Assembly: GCF_007273535.1 (NCBI RefSeq)
Contig: NZ_RIBP01000001.1
Span: forward strand, 1,364,001-1,428,000
DNA length: 64,000 bases
Direction: 5' to 3'
Origin: Niallia circulans
GTDB taxonomy: Bacteria; Bacillota; Bacilli; Bacillales; Cytobacillaceae
Below the pieces are notes generated by a model. The model did not search any database, was not told where the DNA came from, and saw nothing but the letters and a program-made list of their open reading frames with translations. Shown piece after piece: positions 1-8,583 of the stretch (position 1 is its first letter; every line of letters starts with the position of its first letter). The position numbers and the translations under genes were made by a program.

Positions 1-807
1 TCCTTCTGAGCCATTCATAATTAGCCCTTTGCTCAATGACAATAATGATTGAGTATCTAAGTTTGTATCGATATAAGGTGTTGAGAGCCCAATGATTTTT
101 GGCAGGTTATAAATACTATGAACTGATATTGCTTCTTCCTTAAGCTTTGACATCACTTCCTGCTGTCTTGCGACACGGCCAAAATCACTTAATCTATCAT
201 GGCGAAAACGGACATATCCCAACAAATCTTGTCCGTGGAGTACTTGATTACCTGGTTTTAAAACCGTTCCAATTCCATACGACATTTCATATGGAATATC
301 GACCTGTATCCCATCTGGAGCAATAATGTCTACTAACTTAGAAAAACCAGTGAAATCAACTATTGCATAGTAATTAATATCTAAATCAAAGTTTTCCTTC
401 AATGTTTTTCTCACCAATTCGGGACCGCCAAATGCAAATGCTGAGTTAATTTTTTGAAGCCCATGCTCTGGTACTTCAACATATGTATCTCTCATTATCG
501 AGGCTAGTTTTATTTTGTTATTATTAGAATTATAATGAGCAACCATTAAAGTATCAGAACGGGCATGTTCTTCTCCTCTTGAGTCACTGCCAATCAATAA
601 TATATTTATTTCTCCTAATTGAGGTTCTGTAGGCAGAAAATCATAATCCTTATGCCCTTTTAAGTTTACATCCTTAGAAGACTCTAATACTCCACTTCTA
701 AATTGATAAACACCAAATGCAACAATAACAATCATCAGCAACACTACGGCAGATAGGAAATACCGTAATCCCTTTCGTTTCCTTTTTATTGAATTTCTCT
801 TTTCCAA
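1..807 (-). CDS. LytR-CpsA-Psr (LCP) family protein, C-terminus cut by window edge
   Basis: LCP enzymes transfer anionic glycopolymers such as wall teichoic acid from lipid carrier to peptidoglycan outside the membrane. About 269 codons are visible and the reading frame runs off the left edge. The start is TTG at 807 preceded by GGTGGAG. A short basic N-terminus is followed by one membrane segment at about residues 14-31. The LCP hallmarks follow: ILLIGSDSRGEEHARSDTLM with its conserved Asp/Arg residues, then DYFTG-like and YVRFRHDRLSDFGRVARQQ blocks. It resembles TagU/LytR of Bacillus subtilis, but which paralogue it is cannot be decided from the fragment. It is transcribed alone, away from the YugP gene's upstream side. 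Confidence 0.9.
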   Translation of the reverse strand, partial: MEKRNSIKRKRKGLRYFLSAVVLLMIVIVAFGVYQFRSGVLESSKDVNLKGHKDYDFLPTEPQLGEINILLIGSDSRGEEHARSDTLMVAHYNSNNNKIKLASIMRDTYVEVPEHGLQKINSAFAFGGPELVRKTLKENFDLDINYYAIVDFTGFSKLVDIIAPDGIQVDIPYEMSYGIGTVLKPGNQVLHGQDLLGYVRFRHDRLSDFGRVARQQEVMSKLKEEAISVHSIYNLPKIIGLSTPYIDTNLDTQSLLSLSKGLIMNGSEG

Positions 808-923
808 ATAGCTCCACCTTCTAATATTTCGAGTAATAAATTGATTTTTAAAAAACAGTTTCCACTTTATGTAGTGGCACATTCCCAAAGATAAATCCTT
901 TGTTTACCATGGCAAAGAATCCA

Positions 924-1601
924 TTAATCTTCGTTTCTTTGCATTCCAGTATAAATAAGAATTAACCGGATCAGCTCTAACACCGCAACCGCAGCTGCTG
1001 CCACATATGTTAACGCTGCTGCGTTCAACACTTTTTTTGTTTGTCGTTCTTCTTCATTATTAATGATTCCAAGTGAAACCACTTCATCCATTGCTCGGTT
1101 GGATGCATTGAATTCAACAGGCAATGTAACAAACTGAAACAAAACAGCTGCTGCCATAAAGATAATGCCTAATAATAAAAAGTTAGTTAATCCTGCAATT
1201 ATACCTATCATGATTAAAATCCATGAAAAGTTACTCCCAATATTTGCAACAGGGACTAATGCATGCCTTATGCGTAAAAAGGAATAAGCCTGTTGATCTT
1301 GAAGAGCATGGCCCACCTCATGTGCTGCAATTGCGGCAGCCGCTAACGAATGCCCATGATAATTCTCACTGGATAATCGGACTACTTTTGCTTGCGGATC
1401 ATAATGGTCGGAAAGCACTCCATGTGTTTCTTCAACATGAACATCGAATAATCCATTTGCGTCCAAGATTTTCCTTGCAGCTTCTCTGCCTGTTAAGCTC
1501 GAAGACGAGTTTATTTTTGCATACTTTTTGTAAGTTCCCTTCACTCTCAATTGTGCCCATATAGGTACAATCAATATGATAATAAAAAAAACGAATAACA
1601 T
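924..1601 (-). CDS. YugP-type membrane zinc metallopeptidase, copy 1
   Basis: A 225-residue membrane protein of the neutral zinc metallopeptidase family (YugP, Zn_peptidase_2). It has an N-terminal hydrophobic helix (residues 1-17), then the zinc-binding HEVGH at residues 94-98, and three further hydrophobic stretches in the C-terminal half. The whole family length is present. A second gene of identical length and roughly 80 percent identical sequence lies at 44231-44908. The substrate of this family is not established. This copy is monocistronic, with the LCP gene more than 100 bases further down on the same strand. Confidence 0.9.
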   Translation of the reverse strand: MLFVFFIIILIVPIWAQLRVKGTYKKYAKINSSSSLTGREAARKILDANGLFDVHVEETHGVLSDHYDPQAKVVRLSSENYHGHSLAAAAIAAHEVGHALQDQQAYSFLRIRHALVPVANIGSNFSWILIMIGIIAGLTNFLLLGIIFMAAAVLFQFVTLPVEFNASNRAMDEVVSLGIINNEEERQTKKVLNAAALTYVAAAAVAVLELIRLILIYTGMQRNED

Positions 1602-1793
1602 TTTCCTTCCCCTTCTGCGTAAAAGTATGTAAATACTAATCTTTAAATAAAACTGCTAAATAAATCGTAAATATTACGCTTTTCTTGTTATCTCTGTAAT
1701 TAAATATTAAACTAGTATCAGCTTAGTATAACCGTTGACATCTTGTCAACATTAGAGTATATTTCAATTGTGAAAAACGGAGGCTGAATTTCA

Positions 1794-2432
1794 ATGACGA
1801 GTAAGGATATGAGTGAAAATAAACTCGGACAACTTTTAAAGATGACACTAGAAAATCAAAATATTTCAATGGGCAGGCTAAGCATAGAAACAAATATTGA
1901 TAAAGCAACCATCTCAAGAATCATTAATGGAAAGCGCAGGGCAACACCACAACATCTGCAAGCAATTTCTGATTCTCTCAAGATACCTGTCTATGAATTA
2001 TTTACTGCAGCAGGCTACACAGAAAAATCCAGTCAAGCCGAGACTCATTTTGATCTGCATTCGAAAATAGATGTGATCCAAAATATGATTAATTTATATA
2101 GTGATGACTTTAAAGTGGAAAAAGTAGAAGACCAATTAATTGGTTATAAAAATCAGTTTGAATCACAAATTGACCATAAGAATTTATTTAGTCAATTTAA
2201 GAAAAAAGTTAAAAATTTGGGCGGTGAAGGTCCTTTTATAAAGCAGTTGGAGGATTTATATAACCGATTAAAATACAAAAAAGGAACTCCGGCTCAACTT
2301 ATATTAATCGGGAGCGGACTGTTGTATTTTGTTAGCACAATAGATGTTATTCCAGATTATTTAATTCCAGTTGGATACCTTGATGATGCTATAGCTATTA
2401 ATATCATTCTCGATAAAATATCAAAATTATAA
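1794..2432 (+). CDS. XRE helix-turn-helix protein with C-terminal DUF1232 domain
   Basis: A 212-residue protein. Residues about 8-60 form an XRE/Cro-type helix-turn-helix (ISMGRLSIETNIDKATISR, then INGKRRATPQ). A charged linker follows, then a DUF1232 (YkvA-like) hydrophobic segment near residues 165-205 containing the family signature IDVIPDYLIPVGYLDDA. The combination suggests a DNA-binding protein linked to the membrane or to a membrane partner; its targets are unknown. The start ATG is preceded by GGAGG at 1780-1784. It is monocistronic and divergent from the YugP gene. Confidence 0.85.
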   Translation: MTSKDMSENKLGQLLKMTLENQNISMGRLSIETNIDKATISRIINGKRRATPQHLQAISDSLKIPVYELFTAAGYTEKSSQAETHFDLHSKIDVIQNMINLYSDDFKVEKVEDQLIGYKNQFESQIDHKNLFSQFKKKVKNLGGEGPFIKQLEDLYNRLKYKKGTPAQLILIGSGLLYFVSTIDVIPDYLIPVGYLDDAIAINIILDKISKL

Positions 2433-2536
2433 TGAATTAGAATACATTCATTATTAACAGTTTAGATAATATCCTGTTATGCAACATCCATAGGCTTGGG
2501 GTATATCTGTCGTGCATTATCGTATAGGAGTATAAA

Positions 2537-2647
2537 ATGCGAAATTATTTTATTAATTACATTCTGTTAGTAGGAATCATACTTTGGATTTCATTCTTTG
2601 GCTGGATTAAGCTAATCAGACAAGGATTGGCCCATTATTTCGGATAA
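2537..2647 (+). CDS. Small single-span membrane protein (36 aa)
   Basis: A 36-codon frame starting MRNYFINYILLV with a well-placed TAGGAG six bases before the ATG. Nearly the whole protein is one hydrophobic helix (ILLVGIILWISFFGWI) followed by a short basic-aromatic tail. The family is not recognised. Support comes from the ribosome site and the clear membrane-helix composition, so it remains a modest call. Confidence 0.5.
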   Translation: MRNYFINYILLVGIILWISFFGWIKLIRQGLAHYFG

Positions 2648-2866
2648 ATGCAGAAGAAAAGAAGTGCGGTCGCTTGCCAGAGGATGAATTATTTGTTTTT
2701 AAAAGTTATAATATGTGATATACAAATAGGATAATCACTTAGATATGGGCGACCGTTGTAATAAAAAAGGGGTATGCCTGTATCAGTTTAAAATGATCAT
2801 CTATTTTTCTGGAGTCATAAGGTCACCTTAGAGATAACTTTTACATAACGGAAGAGGTAAGCAAAA

Positions 2867-3109
2867 ATGAAACTGCAAAAATATATAACATGGAAATTAT
2901 TATTAAGATTAGGGCTACTTGCATTGATTCTTTATTGGTATCGTGGCGAATACAACGCACACTTCCAGGAAATAACCATGTTTCATCAAATTTTATTATA
3001 TATTTCCTATCTTGCCGTCATACACTTGGCCTTAGAAGTAATGAAGTGGAAATTCTGGAATAATTGGTTTTATGAAGAAGTTATTAAAAACAAAGGAATA
3101 CACGAGTAA
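2867..3109 (+). CDS. Hypothetical small membrane protein (80 aa)
   Basis: An 80-residue protein starting MKLQKYITWK with GGAAGAGG upstream. Two hydrophobic segments (about residues 10-24 and 38-58) are separated by a polar loop rich in aromatic residues, and the C-terminus is charged. No family is recognised. It sits in a run of small orphan genes on the same strand (2537, 2867, 3184) with 75-220 bases between them, so an operon is possible but not shown. Confidence 0.6.
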   Translation: MKLQKYITWKLLLRLGLLALILYWYRGEYNAHFQEITMFHQILLYISYLAVIHLALEVMKWKFWNNWFYEEVIKNKGIHE

Positions 3110-3183
3110 AATGGAGTATGGGCTTCCTGTTATATATATAAATTGCGATTTAAGGGAGCTCGAAAATATAAGGGAGGAATTTC

Positions 3184-3345
3184 ATGCTAAAAAAAGGCGA
3201 TATTGTTTTATTTCAAATGAAAGAGTATGAAATTCTTTATGTGTATTCAAGTGGGTTTGCTGAGTTAAAAGAACAAAATAAAATTACTAACTTTTTCGAG
3301 GTACAATTAGTTTCCCTATCACAAATAAAAAGGAAACTAACCTGA
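3184..3345 (+). CDS. Hypothetical small soluble protein (53 aa)
   Basis: A 53-codon frame beginning MLKKGDIVLF, preceded by GGGAGG seven bases upstream. The N-terminal pattern (KKGDIVLFQ, then YEILYVYSSGFAELKE) looks like a small beta-barrel such as an SH3-like fold. No family is named. It lies 75 bases after the 80-residue membrane protein on the same strand. Confidence 0.55.
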   Translation: MLKKGDIVLFQMKEYEILYVYSSGFAELKEQNKITNFFEVQLVSLSQIKRKLT

Positions 3346-3418
3346 TATAAGTGCCTGCGTTAATTTCCTCTGTAATCGCCATACATTTAACAATAGATTT
3401 AGAAATTACCATTACTTA

Positions 3419-3622
3419 TTAACCGAAGAATAAATCAAGTATGTTTGATGCACCAGAAGTTTGTTTATTATAAAACTCCGAATAACCACATTTTTTACAA
3501 TACACCACGATAAACGTATTATGTTGTATATCAAACATCTTAGATAACCCTGTTCCCGTCATTGCAACTTCCTATTTGTCAGCATCTTTGCTTCCACATT
3601 TTAGACAACCTTTATTTGTCAT
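3419..3622 (-). pseudogene. Zinc-ribbon protein gene interrupted by an in-frame TAG
   Basis: The frame starts with ATG at 3622 (MTNKGCLKCGSKDADK) and meets TAG at 3574-3572. The same frame then continues without a shift to TAA at 3421-3419 (EVAMTGTGLSKMFDIQ, then VVYCKKCGYSEFYNK). The two CxxC pairs, one on each side of the stop, make a classical zinc ribbon of about 67 residues found widely in Bacillaceae. A single base change from AAG or GAG explains the stop. It could be a real null allele, a recoded or readthrough site, or a sequencing error. Confidence 0.75.
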
Positions 3623-3695
3623 TATTAATCCCTCTCTAACAAGTTCAAGTATTTAAATATAGTACGGAGGAAACTCGAAAAGGTTTCGGGTGAAA

Positions 3696-3812
3696 TTATG
3701 ATTCTTTATTGTTCTTTCGTTCCTTACTATATCTCCTCTCAGCGAAAAATAAGATGACCCCTGCCAAAACCGAACCAGCATAAACAATTCCATAAATTAT
3801 TTTATTTTTCAT
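3696..3812 (-). CDS. Small membrane protein (38 aa)
   Basis: A 38-codon frame beginning MKNKIIYGIVYAGSVLAGV with a single hydrophobic helix and a strongly basic tail (ERRYSKERKNNKES), so positive-inside topology is clear. A weak AGGAAAAG ribosome site lies before the ATG. The family is not recognised. It lies downstream of the MFS gene on the same strand but separated by almost 390 bases. Confidence 0.45.
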   Translation of the reverse strand: MKNKIIYGIVYAGSVLAGVILFFAERRYSKERKNNKES

Positions 3813-4198
3813 TTATCTTTTCCTTTCGATAAGCATCGTCCCATCCCAGATCAAATTAAAATTATGTATAGCTTAATTATAAAGAAGTTCTAAATAGAAA
3901 AATATAGTACAATTGGGTATTCACTTTTTTCTAGTTAGGTAAATACTCTTTTCCTGTTACAATTGACACTTCTTCTGTCCAAATAATTAGGATGTATTCC
4001 CTCTCATTCTGCACAAATATTTATGATAACTTACCTTTATAGCGAAAAATAGGACAATAATAGCTAAAAAGCTTTGTATGGTGCTTATCAGTTATTGGAT
4101 AGAACATACGAAAACTATAACAATGCTAGTGGGTGCTGTTAAACAACCTAAACAATATAAGTTTTCGCATAACTCTTTGCAAGTGCTTTAATGATTAA
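3813..4198. other. Gene-free AT-rich stretch
   Basis: No frame with a credible start site, no hairpin terminator and no repeat is visible between the small membrane gene and the stop of the MFS transporter. The sequence is AT-rich throughout. Confidence 0.5.
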
Positions 4199-5386
4199 TT
4201 AATTGCCTACACCTTTTCCATGCATATCATGCATGGTTTTTTTCGATTTTCCGATTCTAAATGAATTAACTGCTGTTAATAATGCTATTAATACGGTAAC
4301 TCCGCCAATCCATCCTAAATTTATGACGGAGGTATACTTAATCACTAGTCCTCCTATTAATGCTCCTAATGTCATACCAATATTCATTAGTGCTGTATTA
4401 AAGCTTAGTACAATTTCTGATGATTGTGGTTTTAGTGAAATTAAATAAAATTGGTTGGCTGGCGTAGTTATCCACGCTGATGCTCCCCAAATCATAAGTG
4501 CGATAAGTATTCCAATCATTGAGGTTGCAACTGAAGTAAACACGATTAATATTATGGAATGAAGTATTAAACTCAGAGAAATAGCTCGGACTGGCCCCCG
4601 TTTATCGACTGCATATCCACCAATACGGGATCCAATAAACGCAAACACACCAAGGACAAACAAGGCAGTACTTATTTGTTCTGTAGAAAAACCACCTAAG
4701 TTACTTAATAATGGTGCAATATAAGCAAACACCATTGTATATCCAAGAATCCAAAATACTGTTGTACATAAACTGCTAATTATTTGTTTATCTCCAACTA
4801 ATATTAATTGTTGTTTTAATGAAATAGTGCTATTGCCTGCGAGTTTCGGAAGCAATTTAGCCAATAATAGTAAGCTAACTAGCGTTACTGCCGCGATAAA
4901 TAGAAAAATATAACGCCAATCAATATAGGTAGCAATAAATGTTCCAATCGGTACTCCTAGTACTAAAGAAACAGTGAAACCAGTTATTATAGTGGCAATC
5001 GCACTCCCTTGCTTTTCAGGTAAGGCGAGTTTAGCCGCATAATTGGTTGCTACGACAAAGTATAAACCGCCACTCATTGCCATAACGATACGAGAAAGAA
5101 CCAGTACAATAAAGCTGGAACTTAAAAACGCAACAATATTTCCAACAATAAAAATAATCATGGAAAAAGTTAATATTTTCTTACGCTCATATTTGGAGGT
5201 CAGCATCACAAGAACTAATGCTCCAAATGCATGTGATAAAGCATATACAGTGACCAATTGTCCCGCAACAGAAATAGATACATCTAGTTCATCAGAAACT
5301 ATTTCTAAAATTCCAGAAACAACAAACTCTCCAGTTCCCACACCAAAAGCACCCAGTGCTAACAAAAAAATTGCAAAACGATTCAT
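4199..5386 (-). CDS. MFS transporter, AraJ/drug-efflux type
   Basis: A 395-residue major facilitator with about 12 hydrophobic segments spread over the whole length. The N-terminal block FLLALGAFGVGTGEFVVSGI and the loop-2/3 motif with KYERKKIL are typical of the DHA1/AraJ subfamily (YdhP-like exporters). The substrate cannot be told. An Rrf2 regulator gene lies upstream on the same strand, with 300 bases and two direct repeats between them, suggesting that the regulator controls the exporter. Confidence 0.85.
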   Translation of the reverse strand: MNRFAIFLLALGAFGVGTGEFVVSGILEIVSDELDVSISVAGQLVTVYALSHAFGALVLVMLTSKYERKKILTFSMIIFIVGNIVAFLSSSFIVLVLSRIVMAMSGGLYFVVATNYAAKLALPEKQGSAIATIITGFTVSLVLGVPIGTFIATYIDWRYIFLFIAAVTLVSLLLLAKLLPKLAGNSTISLKQQLILVGDKQIISSLCTTVFWILGYTMVFAYIAPLLSNLGGFSTEQISTALFVLGVFAFIGSRIGGYAVDKRGPVRAISLSLILHSIILIVFTSVATSMIGILIALMIWGASAWITTPANQFYLISLKPQSSEIVLSFNTALMNIGMTLGALIGGLVIKYTSVINLGWIGGVTVLIALLTAVNSFRIGKSKKTMHDMHGKGVGN

Positions 5387-5476
5387 CTTATTTTCTCCCT
5401 CTTATTTAAAAATGTAATAGTGGCCTGCCTAACCAATGTCACTTACTTTACAATCAACAACAACTTAAACAGTATA

Positions 5477-5605
5477 TTAAAGACACTTTATATCCTTAAT
5501 TAACGTGCACTTACCTACCCTTTATTTATTAATCTGCTAGTATATACTCATCACCTCCTCAATTAATACATTAAAGACTCATTATATCCCTAATTAACGT
5601 GCACT
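5477..5605. repeat. Pair of 35-bp direct repeats upstream of the MFS gene
   Basis: Copies at 5477-5511 and 5571-5605 match at 32 of 35 positions and start 94 bases apart. Each contains TTAATTAA-like and GTGCAC palindromic cores (TAATTAACGTGCACT). They lie between the Rrf2 gene and the MFS start, the place expected for operators. Confidence 0.75.
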
Positions 5606-5684
5606 CCTCAATTCATAACAGATACAATATCGATTTTCATACCTTTAATCTAAGGAGGAATGTATTTCACTGAGATTTTGCCAA

Positions 5685-6083
5685 TTATTTTATTGACTGT
5701 TTGTGCGCAATGTCAACAATTTTAGTCTCTTTTAAATACTGCAGCATTTTTTGCTCTGCATTTTTCATTTCTGCTTGAATGAGACATTCGTCTCCGTGGA
5801 CAAAATCGCATTCAAACATGGAAGAAGTGCCTTCAATTGCATGAATTATATCTAAAAATGTTATTTCGTCTTTGTTTCGCGTTAATCGGTATCCCCCTTG
5901 AGCACCAGAAGCAGACTCAATAATACCGGCCTTCGCCAACTTTGTTAAGATTTTAGAAAGGTATGTTGTTGAAACATCCTGAGATTTCGCAAGTTGTTGA
6001 ACCCCAATTGGTTTAACGGAAGAAGCAGAAACGAGAGCAAGTGTTGTATGCAGAGCATAATTTGTAGCTTTTGAAAATTTCAT
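5685..6083 (-). CDS. Rrf2 family transcriptional regulator
   Basis: A 132-residue winged-helix regulator. It opens with MKFSKATNYALHTTLAL. The recognition region VQQLAKSQDVSTTYLSKIL is followed by the wing GAQGGYRLTRN. Only two of the cysteines used by cluster-binding members are present (C92 and C100, with no third cysteine near 106), so Fe-S binding through three cysteines as in NsrR is unlikely. It probably acts as a thiol- or ligand-responsive repressor of the adjacent MFS gene (YwnA/YwgB-like). Confidence 0.85.
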   Translation of the reverse strand: MKFSKATNYALHTTLALVSASSVKPIGVQQLAKSQDVSTTYLSKILTKLAKAGIIESASGAQGGYRLTRNKDEITFLDIIHAIEGTSSMFECDFVHGDECLIQAEMKNAEQKMLQYLKETKIVDIAHKQSIK

Positions 6084-6336
6084 TCTAACACCTCATAACA
6101 GACTTATTGACTCTATAATATCTTCGTTTAAATTTATCTGTCAAGAGGAACGCAAAAGTAAAAGCCTTTCTTAGGTTAGTTTTACCTACAGTTGTATTTA
6201 CTTTAGATAAGCTTAAAAATCGAAATTTTGTGGAATATACGCTAAGGAGAACTCGTAAAAATTAGGAGATCCCCTTCCTTAAAGTATCATTAGACTTCTC
6301 TTATACTACTCTAATAAATTTAATAAAATACTCTGC

Positions 6337-7221
6337 CTATACTGAGTGATTTGCTTTACGCGTAAAAATATTTATCAAATATTGAAATACTGGTCCTTGC
6401 GAGCTGCTTTTCCGATAGAGTAATTGACTATAAAAATGGAAATCTTCATCCTGAAAGGGAATTCCAGTTACTTGATCCTGCCCCTCTATACTGAATTCAG
6501 GCAAAAAGCCTATTCCCCATTTATTGTGCACAGCTTTCTTTATTGTCTCTATACTGCTTAACTCCATTGATAAAGTGAAATCAATATAATTTCGTGCTAA
6601 TTGGTTCAATAAATAAGCTCTGTATGTACACCCTTCTTCTGTCAGAATGATGGTTTCGTTTTTAAAATCGGCAAGTGTAAGAAATGGTTTTTTTGTGTAT
6701 GTATGGTCAGGTGGCACGATGACTTTCATCTTTTGTTTTTTTATAGAGAGACTTTGAATTCTTTCAGAAATAAACGGTTTGTCAATTATTAGCCCAAAAT
6801 CAAGTTCTTTATTATTAAGTTTCTCTATTATCACTGCTTCTGTATCAGGAATAATTTGTACCATTACTTTAGGATATTTTTTCTTAAACTGTGCTAAAAC
6901 ATGGGGCAGTTCGTAAATTGCTAACGATTCGATCGTCCCAATTCTTATTGTTTTGACTTCTTGATTGTTTAATATTTGCTGAGATTCTTCAAATAATGCC
7001 AGCATTTTCTCCGCATAACTATACAGAACCTCGCCTGAAGGAGTTAGTTTCATTGCTTTTCCGTGTCTCTCTAACAGACGCTTTCCTCCATACATGGCCT
7101 CAAGCTTTTGAATATGGGTCGTAATACTGGATTGTGCATAATCCAAAACAGTTGCGGCTTTAGTATAATTCCCACACTTCACAACTTGAACGAATGTTTT
7201 GAAATATAACAGTTCCATCAC
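6337..7221 (-). CDS. LysR family transcriptional regulator
   Basis: A 294-residue LysR-type regulator. The N-terminal helix-turn-helix spans about residues 2-60 (LLYFKTFVQVVKCGNYTKAA, then SSITTHIQKLE), and residues about 90-290 form the inducer-binding domain. It is divergently oriented to the rhodanese gene at 7334 with 112 bases between, the usual LysR control arrangement. A perfect dyad lies at 7247-7267 in that gap. The likely target is therefore the rhodanese, with sulfur metabolism or oxidant response as a guess. Confidence 0.88.
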   Translation of the reverse strand: MMELLYFKTFVQVVKCGNYTKAATVLDYAQSSITTHIQKLEAMYGGKRLLERHGKAMKLTPSGEVLYSYAEKMLALFEESQQILNNQEVKTIRIGTIESLAIYELPHVLAQFKKKYPKVMVQIIPDTEAVIIEKLNNKELDFGLIIDKPFISERIQSLSIKKQKMKVIVPPDHTYTKKPFLTLADFKNETIILTEEGCTYRAYLLNQLARNYIDFTLSMELSSIETIKKAVHNKWGIGFLPEFSIEGQDQVTGIPFQDEDFHFYSQLLYRKSSSQGPVFQYLINIFTRKANHSV

Positions 7222-7246
7222 TTTCCCCTCCCATAACTATCGATAT

Positions 7247-7267
7247 TATTGATAGTATATATCAATA
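7247..7267. promoter_or_regulatory. Dyad in the LysR/rhodanese intergenic region
   Basis: TATTGATA and TATCAATA flank a 5-base spacer. This fits the T-N11-A pattern of LysR boxes and lies 25-45 bases before the LysR start. It is the best candidate for the shared operator. Confidence 0.6.
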
Positions 7268-7333
7268 ACTATCTAAGTTGTTAAACTATTTCCACCCTAT
7301 AATGAAGAAGAGAACAATAAGGGAGGAAATATC

Positions 7334-7783
7334 ATGAAAACAGAACCAAAATACTCGTTGACTTTGAATATCCAGCCAAGTGAAACAGAAGCTGCCTATG
7401 AGCACTTTATGAGTAAATTATCCTTTGAAGCAGATGTTGCTGATTTACTCATTGACCTAAAAAAGGGGTATAAAGGCATTACAGTTATTGATGTTAGGGA
7501 TGAGCAAGCTTATCAAGAATGTCATATCTCCCAAGCAATCTCGTTTCCTGGAAATACAATATCAGAAAAAACGGTTGGAAAATTATCTAAGGATCAGGTT
7601 ATGGTTGTCTATTGCTGGGGTCCTGCATGTAATGGTGCAACAAGAGCATGTGCCAAACTTGCAAAATTAGGGTTTCAGGTAAAAGAACTAATTGGTGGAC
7701 TTGAATACTGGAGGAAAGAAGGCGGGGAGGTAAGTGGTACTTTAGCCGAAAATGCTCCTATGTACTGGTCATTTGAGCGGTAA
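7334..7783 (+). CDS. Rhodanese-like domain protein
   Basis: A single-domain rhodanese of 149 residues. The substrate-domain block TVIDVRDEQAYQECHISQAI is followed by the active-site loop VVYCWGPACNGATRA, with Cys94 in the catalytic position and two further cysteines (99 and 106). Members transfer or bind sulfane sulfur. An N-terminal extension of about 35 residues precedes the domain. GGGAGG lies before the ATG. It is divergent from a LysR gene that probably controls it. Confidence 0.88.
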   Translation: MKTEPKYSLTLNIQPSETEAAYEHFMSKLSFEADVADLLIDLKKGYKGITVIDVRDEQAYQECHISQAISFPGNTISEKTVGKLSKDQVMVVYCWGPACNGATRACAKLAKLGFQVKELIGGLEYWRKEGGEVSGTLAENAPMYWSFER

Positions 7784-7951
7784 ACTGTATGATATATATC
7801 GCTGGCAGAACAAATAGTAATAATGCTCCTACCTTTTTTAGCACTTTAATGAAGTATCTCTAACCTTCGTACAAAAAAATATACCTTGTTACAATATTAA
7901 ACAGGAGTATATAATTGTATGTAGATTTTATTACTTAAAGTGGTGATACTA

Positions 7952-8497
7952 GTGGCTAAAGTAGATAGAAGAATCCTAAAATCGCAGGAAGCAATTAAAA
8001 ATGCCCTTATTGAGCTTATGTCTGAGAAGAAGTTTGATGACATTACAATTCAAGATATTTCTGATAAGGCAAATGTAAGCAGAGGAACGATTTATCTTCA
8101 TTACTTAGATAAATACGATCTCTTGGAAAAGCTTATAGCAGAACATATTAATAGTATGCGAGACTTATGCGAAGCTACTTCAGAGTCAGAATACAGTGAA
8201 GCAAATTTACCTTGGTTTAACTACCTTGAAAGAAATTACCTTTTCATTTCAACTATGCTCAAAAGCAAAGGTGCTCCTTATTTCAGAAGCCAATTTCATG
8301 AATTTCTAATCGAAGAATTCAAGGATGAGGTTGATACTTCTAAAGAAAAAAATACCGAATTGCAAGAAGAGGTTCTTCTTCAATTCATTGTTACGTCATA
8401 TGTTGGATTAGTGGAATGGTGGGTTATTAAAGGCATGCCAATCTCACCTCAAGAAATGGCGTTACAAGTGGGGATTTTATTAGAACGAAATTTGTAA
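7952..8497 (+). CDS. TetR/AcrR family transcriptional regulator
   Basis: A 181-residue repressor. The helix-turn-helix is at about residues 5-52 (IKNALIELMSEKKFDDIT, then ANVSRGTIYLHYLDKYDLLEK). The C-terminal domain resembles the DhaS-type TetR_C group. A GTG at 7952 is preferred over 7940 because AAGTGGTGAT serves as its ribosome site. A strong terminator follows at 8536. The target is unknown; a 24-bp palindrome at 8831-8854, before the next operon, is a candidate operator. Confidence 0.88.
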   Translation: MAKVDRRILKSQEAIKNALIELMSEKKFDDITIQDISDKANVSRGTIYLHYLDKYDLLEKLIAEHINSMRDLCEATSESEYSEANLPWFNYLERNYLFISTMLKSKGAPYFRSQFHEFLIEEFKDEVDTSKEKNTELQEEVLLQFIVTSYVGLVEWWVIKGMPISPQEMALQVGILLERNL

Positions 8498-8535
8498 ATA
8501 CGAAGAGTTGGTGGCATCAAGTATTAAACTAGGTT

Positions 8536-8583
8536 AAAACTGAACTATTTTATCGATTATCGATTAATGGTTCAGTTTTTTTA
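8536..8583 (+). terminator. Terminator after the TetR gene
   Basis: AAAACTGAAC pairs with GTTCAGTTTT (10-bp stem) around an AT-rich loop containing two ATCGATTA units, followed by a T run. Confidence 0.8.

Noticed and set aside
1223..1564. A 113-codon plus-strand frame inside the YugP gene.
   Set aside because: Antisense shadow of a well-conserved metallopeptidase with the HEVGH motif on the minus strand.
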